Source of the DNA: Natronosalvus caseinilyticus
GTDB lineage: Archaea; Halobacteriota; Halobacteria; Halobacteriales; Natrialbaceae
DNA: 64,000 nt
Direction of reading: 5' to 3'
Assembly (NCBI RefSeq): GCF_017357105.1
Contig: NZ_CP071596.1
Coordinates: forward strand, 3,348,001-3,412,000
Positions 44,701 through 52,687 of the stretch are shown one piece after another. Numbering within the stretch: position 1 is the first letter of the stretch; each line of letters begins with the position of its first letter. The notes beneath the pieces are model-generated. The model was not told where the DNA came from. It saw only the letters and a program-made list of their open reading frames with translations, and did no database searches. The position numbers and the translations under genes are program-made.

Positions 44701-46132
44701 CGAAGACGACAGCGTTCGAGCGTTCGCAATTCGCGCGCTGTCCGCACTGGCACCTCGCGGCGACGTGAACCTCGCGGCGGCGAGAGACACCCTCGTCGCC
44801 CGGTTGGCCGATCCCGACAGCCGCGTCAGGGAACAGGCGTGTCACGGCCTCGGATTCGTGGGCGTCGAGCCGTCGATCCTCGAGCCGCTCGGAGCCGATC
44901 CAGTCCCGGCCGTCGCCGAGGCCGCCGTTCGAGCCCAGAACCGGGCGACGAGTGCGCACGAACCCATCGACGACCACGACGAGTGGGGCGACTGGAGCGC
45001 CGCTCGAGCCGACGCCGCACGGACCGGGGCCGTTCCCGACGGCAACCCGCTCTCGTCGGCGGTCGACGTCCAGTGGCGGTTCGATCCGGACGTGCGAACG
45101 ACCGCACCGACTGTCGTCGGCGACACCGTCTACGTCGGCACCGGCAGCGGTCGCGTACTGGCAATCTCGCTCGAGACCGGCGACGAGCGCTGGGGGTATC
45201 AAACCGACGGCATCGTGACCGGGCCGCCCGCTGTCGTCGCCGACGAGGTCTACGCCGCGAGCGCTGACGGGACGATGTACGCGCTCGAGCGGGAGACCGG
45301 CGAACGAAGCTGGCAGTACCGGCTGGACGCGACCTGCCGGGTCGCCCCGGCCGTCGCCGATGGAACCGTCTACGCGGCCGACGACGACGGATCGGTGTAC
45401 GCCCTCGAGGCCGAGTCGGGCCGCGTCGAGTGGACGTTCGCGACCGACGAGACCGTGGCCGTCGCGGAGGTCGCGGTCACCGGCGGTGGCGTCTTCGCCG
45501 GAACCACGGACGGCGTCGTTCGACGCATCGACGGCAAATCCGGCTCGCTCGAGTGGACGCGCGACCTCCGGGCAGCGGTCGACGTCGAGGACGACGGCGG
45601 CCGCGGCGGCGACGAGGACGCGAACGCCGAGGAAACTAGCTATCTCGCCGCCACGGACGACCTCGTCGTCGCCACGGACGGCGACAGCCTCTACGCCCTC
45701 GAGGCGGCCGACGGCGCGATTCGCTGGCGATTCGACACGGGCGGCGCCCTCGAGGCCCCGGCGGTTGCCCGCGGAACGGTCTACGTCGCCAGCGCCGATC
45801 TGAGCGTGTACGCGGTCGACCTGGCCTCGGGCGTCGAACGGTTCCGGTTCGACACCGGTGGAGCGACGCCGACCGCACCGGCCGTCGTCGATGGCACCTG
45901 CTGTGTCGGCACCGACGAGGGGGTCATCTACGCACTCGATGCGACCGACGGCGCGGCACGGTGGCGATACGACACCGAAACCGGGGCGGCCCTCGAGGGG
46001 CTGACGGTGGCGAGCGGGCTGCTGTGTACCGCCGGCCCCGGCGGTATCGCCGCCCTCGGCGACGACCAGTCCTCGTGGGCCGATCGCATCGGGTTCTCCG
46101 GGCTGTTCACCCGGTTCGGCGCGAACCAGTAG
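41762..46132 (+). CDS. Giant HEAT-repeat/PQQ-propeller fusion protein
   Basis: A 1456-residue protein. No signal peptide or membrane segment is visible, so it is likely cytoplasmic. Residues about 20-1065 form a long run of HEAT-type repeats, each about 37 residues with a pattern VRxxAxxALxAVAxxxP (for example VREHAVRALRAVAESDP). At least 20 repeats are visible. Several acidic inserts (a DEDGDGDGDGDEDEDE tract near 420) sit between repeats. Residues about 1090-1456 form a PQQ-type propeller of seven to eight blades, such as VYVGTGSGRVLAISLETGDE with RWGYQTDG. HEAT and propeller domains are both scaffolds. No enzyme motif is seen; a large assembly platform is the best guess. Confidence 0.85.
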   Translation: MPRNDTSNPDDPMLGEPDDDLEVTLGIDQLQRFLSADDPDVRTYAASTLAGEAADRPREVCSAVPALIDRLEDEPSVRANATAALAAIATEHPAEVAAGVPALTDRLEGSTAVRVDAVDALAAISDAEPAALLESVEALAAVVSAEEEDQDDHEDEDAFVCRRATAALAAVADADPGAVRPVAASIAAVAHHEDEMVREHAVRALRAVAESDPTALAATTDAATPLLERLDDYGAIRADAMAALRALAVQDDPTPIAVEPVAERLDDENRSVREDAAHTLLAVAAETPARASTALDPLTAALADAPSIREPTIHALRHVATADPALSGLESSVPPVTDRLTDVQTAVRTDAAATLRAVADERPATVQSSVGALAAVLEDDVIETREHAAAAIEAVAEEHPDAVAPVVADLAARLDDEDEDGDGDGDGDEDEDEDEASVRANVARALAAVAAVDPDAVRAVVPSLTACLDEPNESVRRPTAHALGAIARDGAVDQGVVERSLAQLETGRGDEIDTWQQGHAARSLAEVAEAQVAGVHPAVRSLSTRLAADDVAVRRAASRDLAGVATERPRDVRSAVEPLAASLEDDDASVRNNAAIALRRLGEAYPEDVRSALGALFGAVDDPDRTVRTNVVAALTTIGPDGDRVRSPARALAVAETTADDASIRTGALEALGVLLPETGDETIAVVDAVLDRLADDCRPAERSAALEALETILTRPIETDPTPTEAVLDQFDDGSGARTTALARSLADLARVDTAIVEPLASSLLERLADAERLERQAHLRTLSAVADGSDRAVVALLLDRPGDRPMEAVAADLATLAVVEPGAVSQDADAVADLLEHETPAVRGYATLSLATVAVLENDSTLETEFDAVEDRLVDAASLVAGGETPTHTDAINNQLSGLGRRVDGDPWAAGTAVLALSVLADCSERLRPTAISKIAAGLAVDSPVVRVTTARTLAAVAEDDDGGFESSASALVDALEDEDDSVRAFAIRALSALAPRGDVNLAAARDTLVARLADPDSRVREQACHGLGFVGVEPSILEPLGADPVPAVAEAAVRAQNRATSAHEPIDDHDEWGDWSAARADAARTGAVPDGNPLSSAVDVQWRFDPDVRTTAPTVVGDTVYVGTGSGRVLAISLETGDERWGYQTDGIVTGPPAVVADEVYAASADGTMYALERETGERSWQYRLDATCRVAPAVADGTVYAADDDGSVYALEAESGRVEWTFATDETVAVAEVAVTGGGVFAGTTDGVVRRIDGKSGSLEWTRDLRAAVDVEDDGGRGGDEDANAEETSYLAATDDLVVATDGDSLYALEAADGAIRWRFDTGGALEAPAVARGTVYVASADLSVYAVDLASGVERFRFDTGGATPTAPAVVDGTCCVGTDEGVIYALDATDGAARWRYDTETGAALEGLTVASGLLCTAGPGGIAALGDDQSSWADRIGFSGLFTRFGANQ

Positions 46133-46150
46133 CCGTTCTCGAGCCGTCTC

Positions 46151-46786
46151 TCAGGACCCGCCTCGAGTCCCTGACCGAGCGGCAGCCGTTCTCGCGAGGA
46201 TCAGTATCCAGGCGCCGAAGGCGACGGCGGCGACGAACTCCGGGACGGCGAACCAGCGCCCCGGGTCTGGCGCCGTAGAACGAACGAGGAGCCAGCCGAG
46301 CCAACCGAGCAGGTGGGTGACACCGAGCCAGATCGACGCGATCGCGACCCACCGATCGCCGGCCAGCACCTGTCCCGTCCCGGTGAGCAGCTGGGCGACC
46401 GGAGCGACGCCGAACACCGTCAGCGCGGCGAGACCGTGCAAGCTCGACTCGAGGTAGTACGCCGTGTGTCCGAGGAAGAAGATCCCGACGCCGACCATGC
46501 AGAGGACGGCGACACCGGTGAGCGCGATACCGATCCGCTCGAGCCGATTGCGAGCACGCGTCCAGAGCAGGGCGACGAACGGTGTACCGAAGAGGCCACC
46601 GAGGACGAGACCGCCGTTGAACAGCCAGAACGTTCGTGCAGTGACTCGGCCCATGTCCGAAAGTGCGCGCGTTCGCCAGGTGAACGTCTCGGGAGTCGCG
46701 ACGAACGTCGACAGGACGATTCCGGCCAGGGCGACGGTCGGGGCGGCGACGCCACAGCGGATCGCCAGCGAGCGATAGTCGGTCAT
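46151..46786 (-). CDS. DUF998 membrane protein
   Basis: A 211-residue integral membrane protein with six hydrophobic segments, resembling the DUF998 family. Blocks include RTRALSDMGRVTARTFWLFN, FNGGLVLGGLFGTPFVALLW and LLVRSTAPDPGRWFAVPEF. The function is unknown. Its start overlaps the stop of the surface-lipoprotein gene upstream (46783-46786), so the two are probably co-translated. Confidence 0.8.
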   Translation of the reverse strand: MTDYRSLAIRCGVAAPTVALAGIVLSTFVATPETFTWRTRALSDMGRVTARTFWLFNGGLVLGGLFGTPFVALLWTRARNRLERIGIALTGVAVLCMVGVGIFFLGHTAYYLESSLHGLAALTVFGVAPVAQLLTGTGQVLAGDRWVAIASIWLGVTHLLGWLGWLLVRSTAPDPGRWFAVPEFVAAVAFGAWILILARTAAARSGTRGGS

Positions 46787-48279
46787 GGCGCACCACCGAG
46801 AGGAACGGCGCCGCGAGCCGTCGATCGTGCGTCCGACAGCGTGTCGCCAGGCGAAGGGCGCGGCGGCCGTACTGCCGATTGGGCCGTTTCGATCACCTCG
46901 CTCGAGAACAGGCGTCGACTCGAGTCGAGCGACGAATCCGTCGAGCCCCCCTCGTCGAACGTAATTCGAACGTCGCCCGTCGCTGAAATCCTCTCGAGAC
47001 TCGCCGACTCGACGAACGCCTCGTCGCCGGCGAACAGAACGAGCGTCCGGTCGTCGGCGCGCTCGAGGCTGAAGGCGTACGTCTCGGTTCGCCAGCGCGT
47101 CGTCGTCGCTGTGCGATTCGCCGCGTCGACTCCGGATTCGGGTTCGAGGCTCGTCGCCCGGCGCTCGAGTGCCGTGGCCATCGCGTCCGTCGCGAGCGAG
47201 GCGTTCGATTCGTCCTCGAATCTGATCGCCCAGGCGTAGCTGTCGACCCGGTTATCGCCGCTGTCGCCGTCGCCGGCCACGGCCCCTTCGCTCGAGAACC
47301 GCCGCACGCGGTCGTATGACCAGCCCGCGGCGGCGTCTCTCGCCGCGTCCGGGACGAGTTCTGATGCGAGTACCTGCTCGAGGACAAACGACCCAACGAC
47401 GTCCGTTCCGGCGGGGTCGCGCTCCCAGCTAGCGGATTCGGTATCGACGTCAATATCGAACGGCTCGAGTTCGGCCTCGCCCGAGGCGATTGCCGGCTCG
47501 CCGCGGCGAACCTCCTGCATCGTCACCGGCGGCGTCTCGTAGACGCTCCAGTGGGTCGCCGGCGAATCGACCGCTGCCTCGACGTATCGACCGCCGTGGT
47601 GGTACGGCCCCCAGGCGACCCTGGTTCCCGGATTCGCGTTCGGGTACAGCGACTCGAGTAACTCGTCCTCGGGCGCCACGAGCAGGTCGTAGGTTTCGAC
47701 GTACGCACTCGAGACGTAGACGGCGCTTCCTTCGATCAGGCTCGTCACCGTCAGTCGGGCGTCGGTCGTGCCGCGGTGTTCGGCTGGAATCTCCGCCTGG
47801 ACTCGCTGCGGTGCGCCACGCTGGAACTGCGCGGTGTGGACCAGTTCGTGGACCAGCACCTGTTCGATTGCCGCCGCCGAGGCGTCCGCCTCGGGCAAGA
47901 GGTACACCGCCTGCATGGGACTCGAGACGCCACCGACCCGGAGTTCCTCGGCCCCGTCATCAGGATCGGGTGCCGGGATTCCCATCACGGCATAGAAACT
48001 CGAGGGGTCCTGGACGGTTCGCGGTAGCCGCGCGATGGGCTCGTTCACGTACACCGTCGGCGGCCGGAGGTCGACCGCGAGGAGCGCCTGCACACGCTCG
48101 AACGTCGTGTTCGCGTCGAGGGGCAGGTCCCCGTGGACCTCGAGCGATCGCTCGTCGGTCGCGCGGTCGTCCGGCGGCCCGTCGCCGCTCGTGTCGGCCA
48201 TCGGCGCCGCACAGCCGGCGAGCACCACCGACAACAACACGGCGGCCGTCGCCATCCGTCGACCGACCGACTGAGACAT
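46783..48279 (-). CDS. Hvo_1808-type surface lipoprotein with HExxH motif
   Basis: A 498-residue exported protein. The signal (MSQSVGRRMATAAVLLSVVL, then Ala-Gly-Cys) fits a lipoprotein. EQVLVHELVHTAQFQRGAPQ (near residue 140) carries an HELVH zinc-metallopeptidase-like motif, and TSLIEGSAVYVSSAYVETY holds a Glu that may be the third ligand. The family (Hvo_1808-like surface protein) is known in haloarchaea, but catalysis has not been shown to my knowledge. ATG 48279 is supported by a TATA box (TATTTATAG, about 48302-48310 on the minus strand); GTG 48288 is the alternative. It is coupled to the DUF998 gene. Confidence 0.8.
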   Translation of the reverse strand: MSQSVGRRMATAAVLLSVVLAGCAAPMADTSGDGPPDDRATDERSLEVHGDLPLDANTTFERVQALLAVDLRPPTVYVNEPIARLPRTVQDPSSFYAVMGIPAPDPDDGAEELRVGGVSSPMQAVYLLPEADASAAAIEQVLVHELVHTAQFQRGAPQRVQAEIPAEHRGTTDARLTVTSLIEGSAVYVSSAYVETYDLLVAPEDELLESLYPNANPGTRVAWGPYHHGGRYVEAAVDSPATHWSVYETPPVTMQEVRRGEPAIASGEAELEPFDIDVDTESASWERDPAGTDVVGSFVLEQVLASELVPDAARDAAAGWSYDRVRRFSSEGAVAGDGDSGDNRVDSYAWAIRFEDESNASLATDAMATALERRATSLEPESGVDAANRTATTTRWRTETYAFSLERADDRTLVLFAGDEAFVESASLERISATGDVRITFDEGGSTDSSLDSSRRLFSSEVIETAQSAVRPPRPSPGDTLSDARSTARGAVPLGGAP

Positions 48280-48357
48280 ACCTGTCACTGTCGATGGACG
48301 TCCTATAAATACTCCGACACCCCAACGGTTTTTCCGTCACCCGTACTCGATTCGACC

Positions 48358-48708
48358 ATGGCCGGCATCGTCTTCTTCGGCACCGAATCGCTCGAGTCGA
48401 TCGTCGACTTTTACGTCGAGGAGCTCGGCGCGGAACGGTGGCTCGAACAGCCCGACTGTACGATCCTCTCCTCCGACAACCTCCTTATCGGATTCTGTGC
48501 TCGCGAGAACGCCGACACGGACGGGACGATCACGTTCGTCTTCGACACCGCGAGCGAGGTCGACGCGATGTACGAACACCTCGCGGATCGGGCGCGCGGG
48601 GAACCGGTCGAGAACGATCGCTATCGAATCTACCAGTTCTTCGCCGAGGATCCGGAGGGACGGACGCTCGAGTTTCAGACGTTTCGTCACGAGACTGATT
48701 CGCTGTAA
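48358..48708 (+). CDS. VOC-family protein
   Basis: A 116-residue single-domain vicinal-oxygen-chelate (glyoxalase/bleomycin-resistance-like) protein. Typical signals are VFFGTESLESIVDFYVEELG at the start, ITFVFDTASEVDAMYEHLAD in the middle and FFAEDPEGRTLEFQTF near the end, where Glu is a usual metal ligand. The substrate is unknown. ATG 48358 is preferred because TTTTTCC-type AT bases (48328-48334) lie 27 bases before it; a longer frame upstream has no family residues. The gene is divergent from the surface-lipoprotein gene. Confidence 0.85.
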   Translation: MAGIVFFGTESLESIVDFYVEELGAERWLEQPDCTILSSDNLLIGFCARENADTDGTITFVFDTASEVDAMYEHLADRARGEPVENDRYRIYQFFAEDPEGRTLEFQTFRHETDSL

Positions 48709-48754
48709 GAGAAGTCAGGCAGTCGAATAGACGCTCAATCGGCCGAACAGACGA

Positions 48755-49939
48755 TCAATCAGCCGAACTCGAGGTCGCCTCGCTCTCGACGCTCGATTCG
48801 ACGGCGTCAACGCGCTGGTCGGCGGGGAACCACGCCAGGTCGTGATCGGCGGTCACCCTGACGGCGACGCGCTCGTCCAGGTCGATCCGGTCCGAGTGAT
48901 TGTGCATGCACTCGATGGTCCCGCCGTCGTCGAGTTCGACGCGGTAGAGAATCGTCGGCCCGAGGTAGCGCCGGTAGACGACCGTCCCGTCGGCTTCGGG
49001 GCCGCTCGCGGGGTAAGCCGTCACGTCGTCGGGGCGGAGGAGGAGGTCGATGTCGGTTCCGTCGTACTCGGCGACGAGACCGTCGACGTCCGCTCGCAGG
49101 ACGCGACCCAGGGCCGTCGAGACGTGGTCGCCGCGGACGGTCCCCGACAGAAAGCTCGCGTGCCCGAGAAAGCCTGCAACGAACCGCGATTTGGGGTGCT
49201 GGAAGACGCGTTCGGGTTCGTCGATCTGCTCGAGGTCGCCGTCGTTCATGACGGCGACGCGGTCGGACACCGAGAGCGCCTCCTCCTGGTCGTGGGTGAC
49301 CGACACGGCGGTCACGCCGGTTTCTTTGATGATGCGCCGAACCTCTTCGCGCATCTCGACGCGGAGGTCGACGTCGAGGTTCGAGAACGGTTCGTCAAGC
49401 AGTAACATCTCGGGTTCGGGGGCGAGCGAGCGAGCGAGCGCGACCCGCTGTTGCTGGCCGCCGGAGAGTTCCTGGGGATAGTCGTCGCCGTGCTCGCTCA
49501 GGTTCACGAGGGCGAGCAGTTCGTCGACGCGGGCCTCGCGTTCGTCCGCGGGCCAGTCGGTCAACCCGAACGCGACGTTCTCCCTGGCAGTCAGATGCGG
49601 AAAGAGCGCGAACTCCTGGAACACGACGCCGACGCCGCGTTCTTCCGGTGAGACGAACGAACCGTTCCCGGCCACGGACGTGCCGTCGAGGCGAATCTCG
49701 CCGCCGTTCGGTCGCTCGAGGCCCGCGATGAGCCGGAGCGTCGTCGTCTTGCCACAGCCGGACGGGCCGAGGAGGGTCAGGATTTCGCCGTCGTGGACCG
49801 TGAGCGAGAGGTCGTCGATAACCGCCTCGGTGCCGTAGCGCTTGGCGATGCTCTCGAGTTCGAGGACGACGTCGCTGGTGGGCGGTGCGTCCGCGGGCCG
49901 GTCGTCGGCCGTCGACGTGAGCAGGGATTCGTGAGCCAT
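48755..49939 (-). CDS. Iron-type ABC transporter ATPase (FbpC-like), no permease nearby
   Basis: A 394-residue ATPase: Walker A GPSGCGKTTT, Q-loop VVFQEFALFPHL, signature LSGGQQQRVALARSL, Walker B MLLLDEPFSNLD, and a C-terminal TOBE domain (after about 235) resembling FbpC/PotA-type transporters. ATG 49939 follows a TATA box and an iron-box-like operator, so it is probably iron-regulated. No permease or binding-protein gene lies within several kb on either side, so it may serve a distant FbpAB-type iron(III) system. A start two codons upstream (49945) is possible. Confidence 0.87.
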   Translation of the reverse strand: MAHESLLTSTADDRPADAPPTSDVVLELESIAKRYGTEAVIDDLSLTVHDGEILTLLGPSGCGKTTTLRLIAGLERPNGGEIRLDGTSVAGNGSFVSPEERGVGVVFQEFALFPHLTARENVAFGLTDWPADEREARVDELLALVNLSEHGDDYPQELSGGQQQRVALARSLAPEPEMLLLDEPFSNLDVDLRVEMREEVRRIIKETGVTAVSVTHDQEEALSVSDRVAVMNDGDLEQIDEPERVFQHPKSRFVAGFLGHASFLSGTVRGDHVSTALGRVLRADVDGLVAEYDGTDIDLLLRPDDVTAYPASGPEADGTVVYRRYLGPTILYRVELDDGGTIECMHNHSDRIDLDERVAVRVTADHDLAWFPADQRVDAVESSVESEATSSSAD

Positions 49940-49961
49940 TGGCAACCGCTGTCTTCGTTAG

Positions 49962-49977
49962 TTTAGGCTACCCTAAA
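49962..49977 (-). promoter_or_regulatory. Iron-box-like operator of the ABC ATPase gene
   Basis: TTTAGG-CTAC-CCTAAA is a perfect 6-base inverted repeat around four bases. It resembles the TTAGGTTAGCCTAA-type boxes bound by DtxR/IdeR/SirR-class iron repressors. It lies between a minus-strand TATA box (TATAAG, complement of 49981-49986) and the expected transcription start near 49960, where a repressor would block transcription. Confidence 0.65.
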
Positions 49978-50033
49978 ACACTTATAGCTGCCGGTCCGTT
50001 CCCGGCAGGTCGGAACTGAGTCCCCGCAAGCGG

Positions 50034-50510
50034 CTACAGTTCGACGCCGCTCGGGATCAGGCTCCGGTGACGGAGCAAGTCGCCGTCGTCGTCGTAAACG
50101 AGGAACGTGCGCTTTTCGTACTCGACGAACGGTTCGCCGTCGAGGGTGATCGTGACGTGGTAGCGCCCGCCGTCGTCGTCCGTCGTGTCTTCGTCGTACC
50201 CACGAGCGGCCCGGATGAACTGCAGGACGTCCTGGGCGGGGACGTTGAGTTCGAGGACGAACTCGCCGGTCACGCGGTTCGTGACGCTGACGACGCCGTC
50301 GGTATCTTCGGCATCGATCGGGCCCTGGAGTCGAAGCGCGGCGTCCGTCTCGCGGGCCTCGAGCGGCTCGCCATCTGGGCCGGTGAGACGGTCTCGGAGG
50401 AGTGTCGCTGGACCAGTGCAGTCGATCGTTACGGCGGGTTTCTTCGGGTCACTGTCGGTCTCGATCCAGTCGACGTTGCTGGCAGACAACGTGAAGTGCT
50501 CGCGCTTCAT
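50034..50510 (-). CDS. Conserved haloarchaeal protein (DUF5793-like)
   Basis: A 158-residue acidic soluble protein, beginning MKREHFTLSASNVDWIETDS. Regions TIDCTGPATLLRDRLTGPDG, RYHVTITLDGEPFVEYEKRT and HRSLIPSGVEL follow a beta-rich pattern. No enzyme motif is visible. I believe it corresponds to the haloarchaeal DUF5793 type but cannot confirm this. ATG 50510 is favoured over an in-frame start seven codons upstream. It lies divergently from the secretion ATPase gene. Confidence 0.65.
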   Translation of the reverse strand: MKREHFTLSASNVDWIETDSDPKKPAVTIDCTGPATLLRDRLTGPDGEPLEARETDAALRLQGPIDAEDTDGVVSVTNRVTGEFVLELNVPAQDVLQFIRAARGYDEDTTDDDGGRYHVTITLDGEPFVEYEKRTFLVYDDDGDLLRHRSLIPSGVEL

Positions 50511-50703
50511 TACGCACCGGCAACTTCGCACTCACGGGGTATGAACGTAACGCCCATTGTGCGTTTTCTGCACATCCGAACAAGACAGTCTAGTGAGGAA
50601 ACGGAGCCGACGTCCGCCGAATCCGCGCGTCTAGTACTCGGCAGATGGCCATCTGATTTAAGACGATACGGCCTCTCCGTAGAAGAGACTGCGAACAGAG
50701 ACG

Positions 50704-52659
50704 ATGGAACCACACAACGACACCGATGCAGGGGCCGAACTCGACACCACCGCGGACACTACCGGGAACACGAATGCCCCCGCGAGTGACCCATCGTCGG
50801 CAACCGACGCGAGCGAAGTGAACGGCGACGACGGTTCGACGCCCACGGGCCTCGAGGACGCCAGAACCGCCGGAACCGCCGAGGATGCTGGCAGCGGCGA
50901 GAACGCCGGAACCGACGAAATCTCCTCGGACGTCGACGACGACACGACGATCCCTCCCGATTCGGCACTCGAGTCCACGTTCGACCAGATTCGACGGACC
51001 TTGCGTCGAGTGGTCGAGGTACTACAGGGCTCGCACATCGACGTGACGGCCTACGATCCCGAGGCCCACGGCCCGCTCGTCACGTTCGACGACGTGGACG
51101 GCCTCGAGGAAGTCGGTCGCTACTGGGTGAACGCCCCCTTCTCGTTCGTCGTGATCCAGTACGACGAGGCCGCCAACCACCACCGCTACCGGACGGTCGA
51201 ACCCACGCTCACCAACGAGGAGCGACTCGTGCTCGAGACGCTGCTCGAGGACGTGCGCGATCCGCTGCTCTACCGACAGACCGACGAGGACGAAGACGTG
51301 GAGGAACTGCTTCGATCCACCGTCCGCGAGTACCTCGAGCGCTACGGCGCGGAGGTCGACATGGCGACGTTCTACCGACTCTTCTACTACATATTCAGGG
51401 ACTTTCGAGGCTACGGACGGCTCGACCCGATCATGCACGACCCGCACGTCGAGGACGTCTCCTGTGACGGGTACGACCTTCCCATTTTCGTCTACCACGA
51501 CCAGTACACGGACGTCCAGACGGACGTTAGCTTCGGCGAGGACGAACTCGATCGGTTCGTCGTCCGCCTCGCTCAGCACTCCGGACGCCACATCTCCATC
51601 GGCGACCCGATGGTCGAGACGACCCTCGAGGACGGCTCCCGAGCGGAACTCGCCCTCGGGACGGAGGTCACCCCGCGCGGATCGGCGTTCACCATCCGAA
51701 AGTACGCCGACGAACCGCTCACGCCGGTCGACCTCGTCCGGTACGGGACGTTCAGCGTCGAGCAGATGGCCTACCTCTGGCTGGCCATCGAGCACAACAA
51801 GAGCCTGCTCTTCGCCGGTGGGACCGCCTCGGGGAAGACGACGAGCATGAACGCCATCTCGATGTTCGTCCCGCCGCGCTCGAAAGTCCTCACCATCGAG
51901 GACACCCGCGAACTTCAGTTACACCACGACAACTGGCTCTCCTCGGTCACCCGCGAGCGCATCCACGAGGGGAAGAACGTCACCATGTACGACCTCCTGC
52001 GGTCGGCGCTTCGCCACCGCCCCGAGTACATCGTCGTGGGCGAGGTTCGCGGCGAGGAGGCCATCACGCTCTTCCAGGCGATGAACACCGGCCACACGAC
52101 CTACTCGACCATGCACGCCGACTCCGTGCAGACGGTCATCAATCGGCTCGAGAACGAGCCGATCAACGTCCCCCGGGCGATGGTCCAGAGCCTGGACATC
52201 CTCTCGGTGCAGACGCTCACCAGGCTCGGCGGCGAGCGCGTCCGGCGGAACAAGGTCCTCGCAGAGATCGAGGGCGTCGACCAGCGAACGGGTGAGCTGG
52301 ACTACTCGACGGCCTACTCGTGGGACGGCGAGACGGACACGTTCACCGCCGAAACCAGCCACGTCGTAGCCGAGATTCAACACGAGCGCGGCTGGACCCA
52401 GCAGGAGCTCCTGACAGAACGACGCAACCGGGAACGATTCCTCGAGTACGCGCTCGAACACGAGATTTCGGACTACCGACGATTCACGGCGCTCGTCAAC
52501 GAGTACTACGCCGATCAGGAACGCGTGCTCGAGCGGATCGAGGACGCGAGCGAGAGCGGCGGAGTTGACGGGACCGAGACCGGCGAAACCGAAAACGAAG
52601 AGAACGACACGGACCCAACACCGCCGAAGCGAGCGGGCGACTCGCTCGAGACGGAGTAA
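50704..52659 (+). CDS. Type II/IV secretion system ATPase (PilB/VirB11-like)
   Basis: A 651-residue ATPase that powers assembly of archaeal pili or a related surface structure. The first ~80 residues are Asp/Glu/Thr/Ala-rich. The catalytic core contains Walker A (FAGGTASGKTTS, near residue 372), an Asp box (VLTIEDTRELQLHHDNW), Walker B (YIVVGEVRGEEAITLFQAMN, near 440) and a His box (GHTTYSTMHADSV). The C-terminal ~50 residues are acidic. A TATA-like TTTAAG (about 50657-50662) lies about 45 bases upstream, leaving a short leader. The next gene encodes the membrane platform. No pilin gene is adjacent. Confidence 0.93.
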   Translation: MEPHNDTDAGAELDTTADTTGNTNAPASDPSSATDASEVNGDDGSTPTGLEDARTAGTAEDAGSGENAGTDEISSDVDDDTTIPPDSALESTFDQIRRTLRRVVEVLQGSHIDVTAYDPEAHGPLVTFDDVDGLEEVGRYWVNAPFSFVVIQYDEAANHHRYRTVEPTLTNEERLVLETLLEDVRDPLLYRQTDEDEDVEELLRSTVREYLERYGAEVDMATFYRLFYYIFRDFRGYGRLDPIMHDPHVEDVSCDGYDLPIFVYHDQYTDVQTDVSFGEDELDRFVVRLAQHSGRHISIGDPMVETTLEDGSRAELALGTEVTPRGSAFTIRKYADEPLTPVDLVRYGTFSVEQMAYLWLAIEHNKSLLFAGGTASGKTTSMNAISMFVPPRSKVLTIEDTRELQLHHDNWLSSVTRERIHEGKNVTMYDLLRSALRHRPEYIVVGEVRGEEAITLFQAMNTGHTTYSTMHADSVQTVINRLENEPINVPRAMVQSLDILSVQTLTRLGGERVRRNKVLAEIEGVDQRTGELDYSTAYSWDGETDTFTAETSHVVAEIQHERGWTQQELLTERRNRERFLEYALEHEISDYRRFTALVNEYYADQERVLERIEDASESGGVDGTETGETENEENDTDPTPPKRAGDSLETE

Positions 52660-52687
52660 CGCGGAGAGCGCGACTGCACCCACAATC

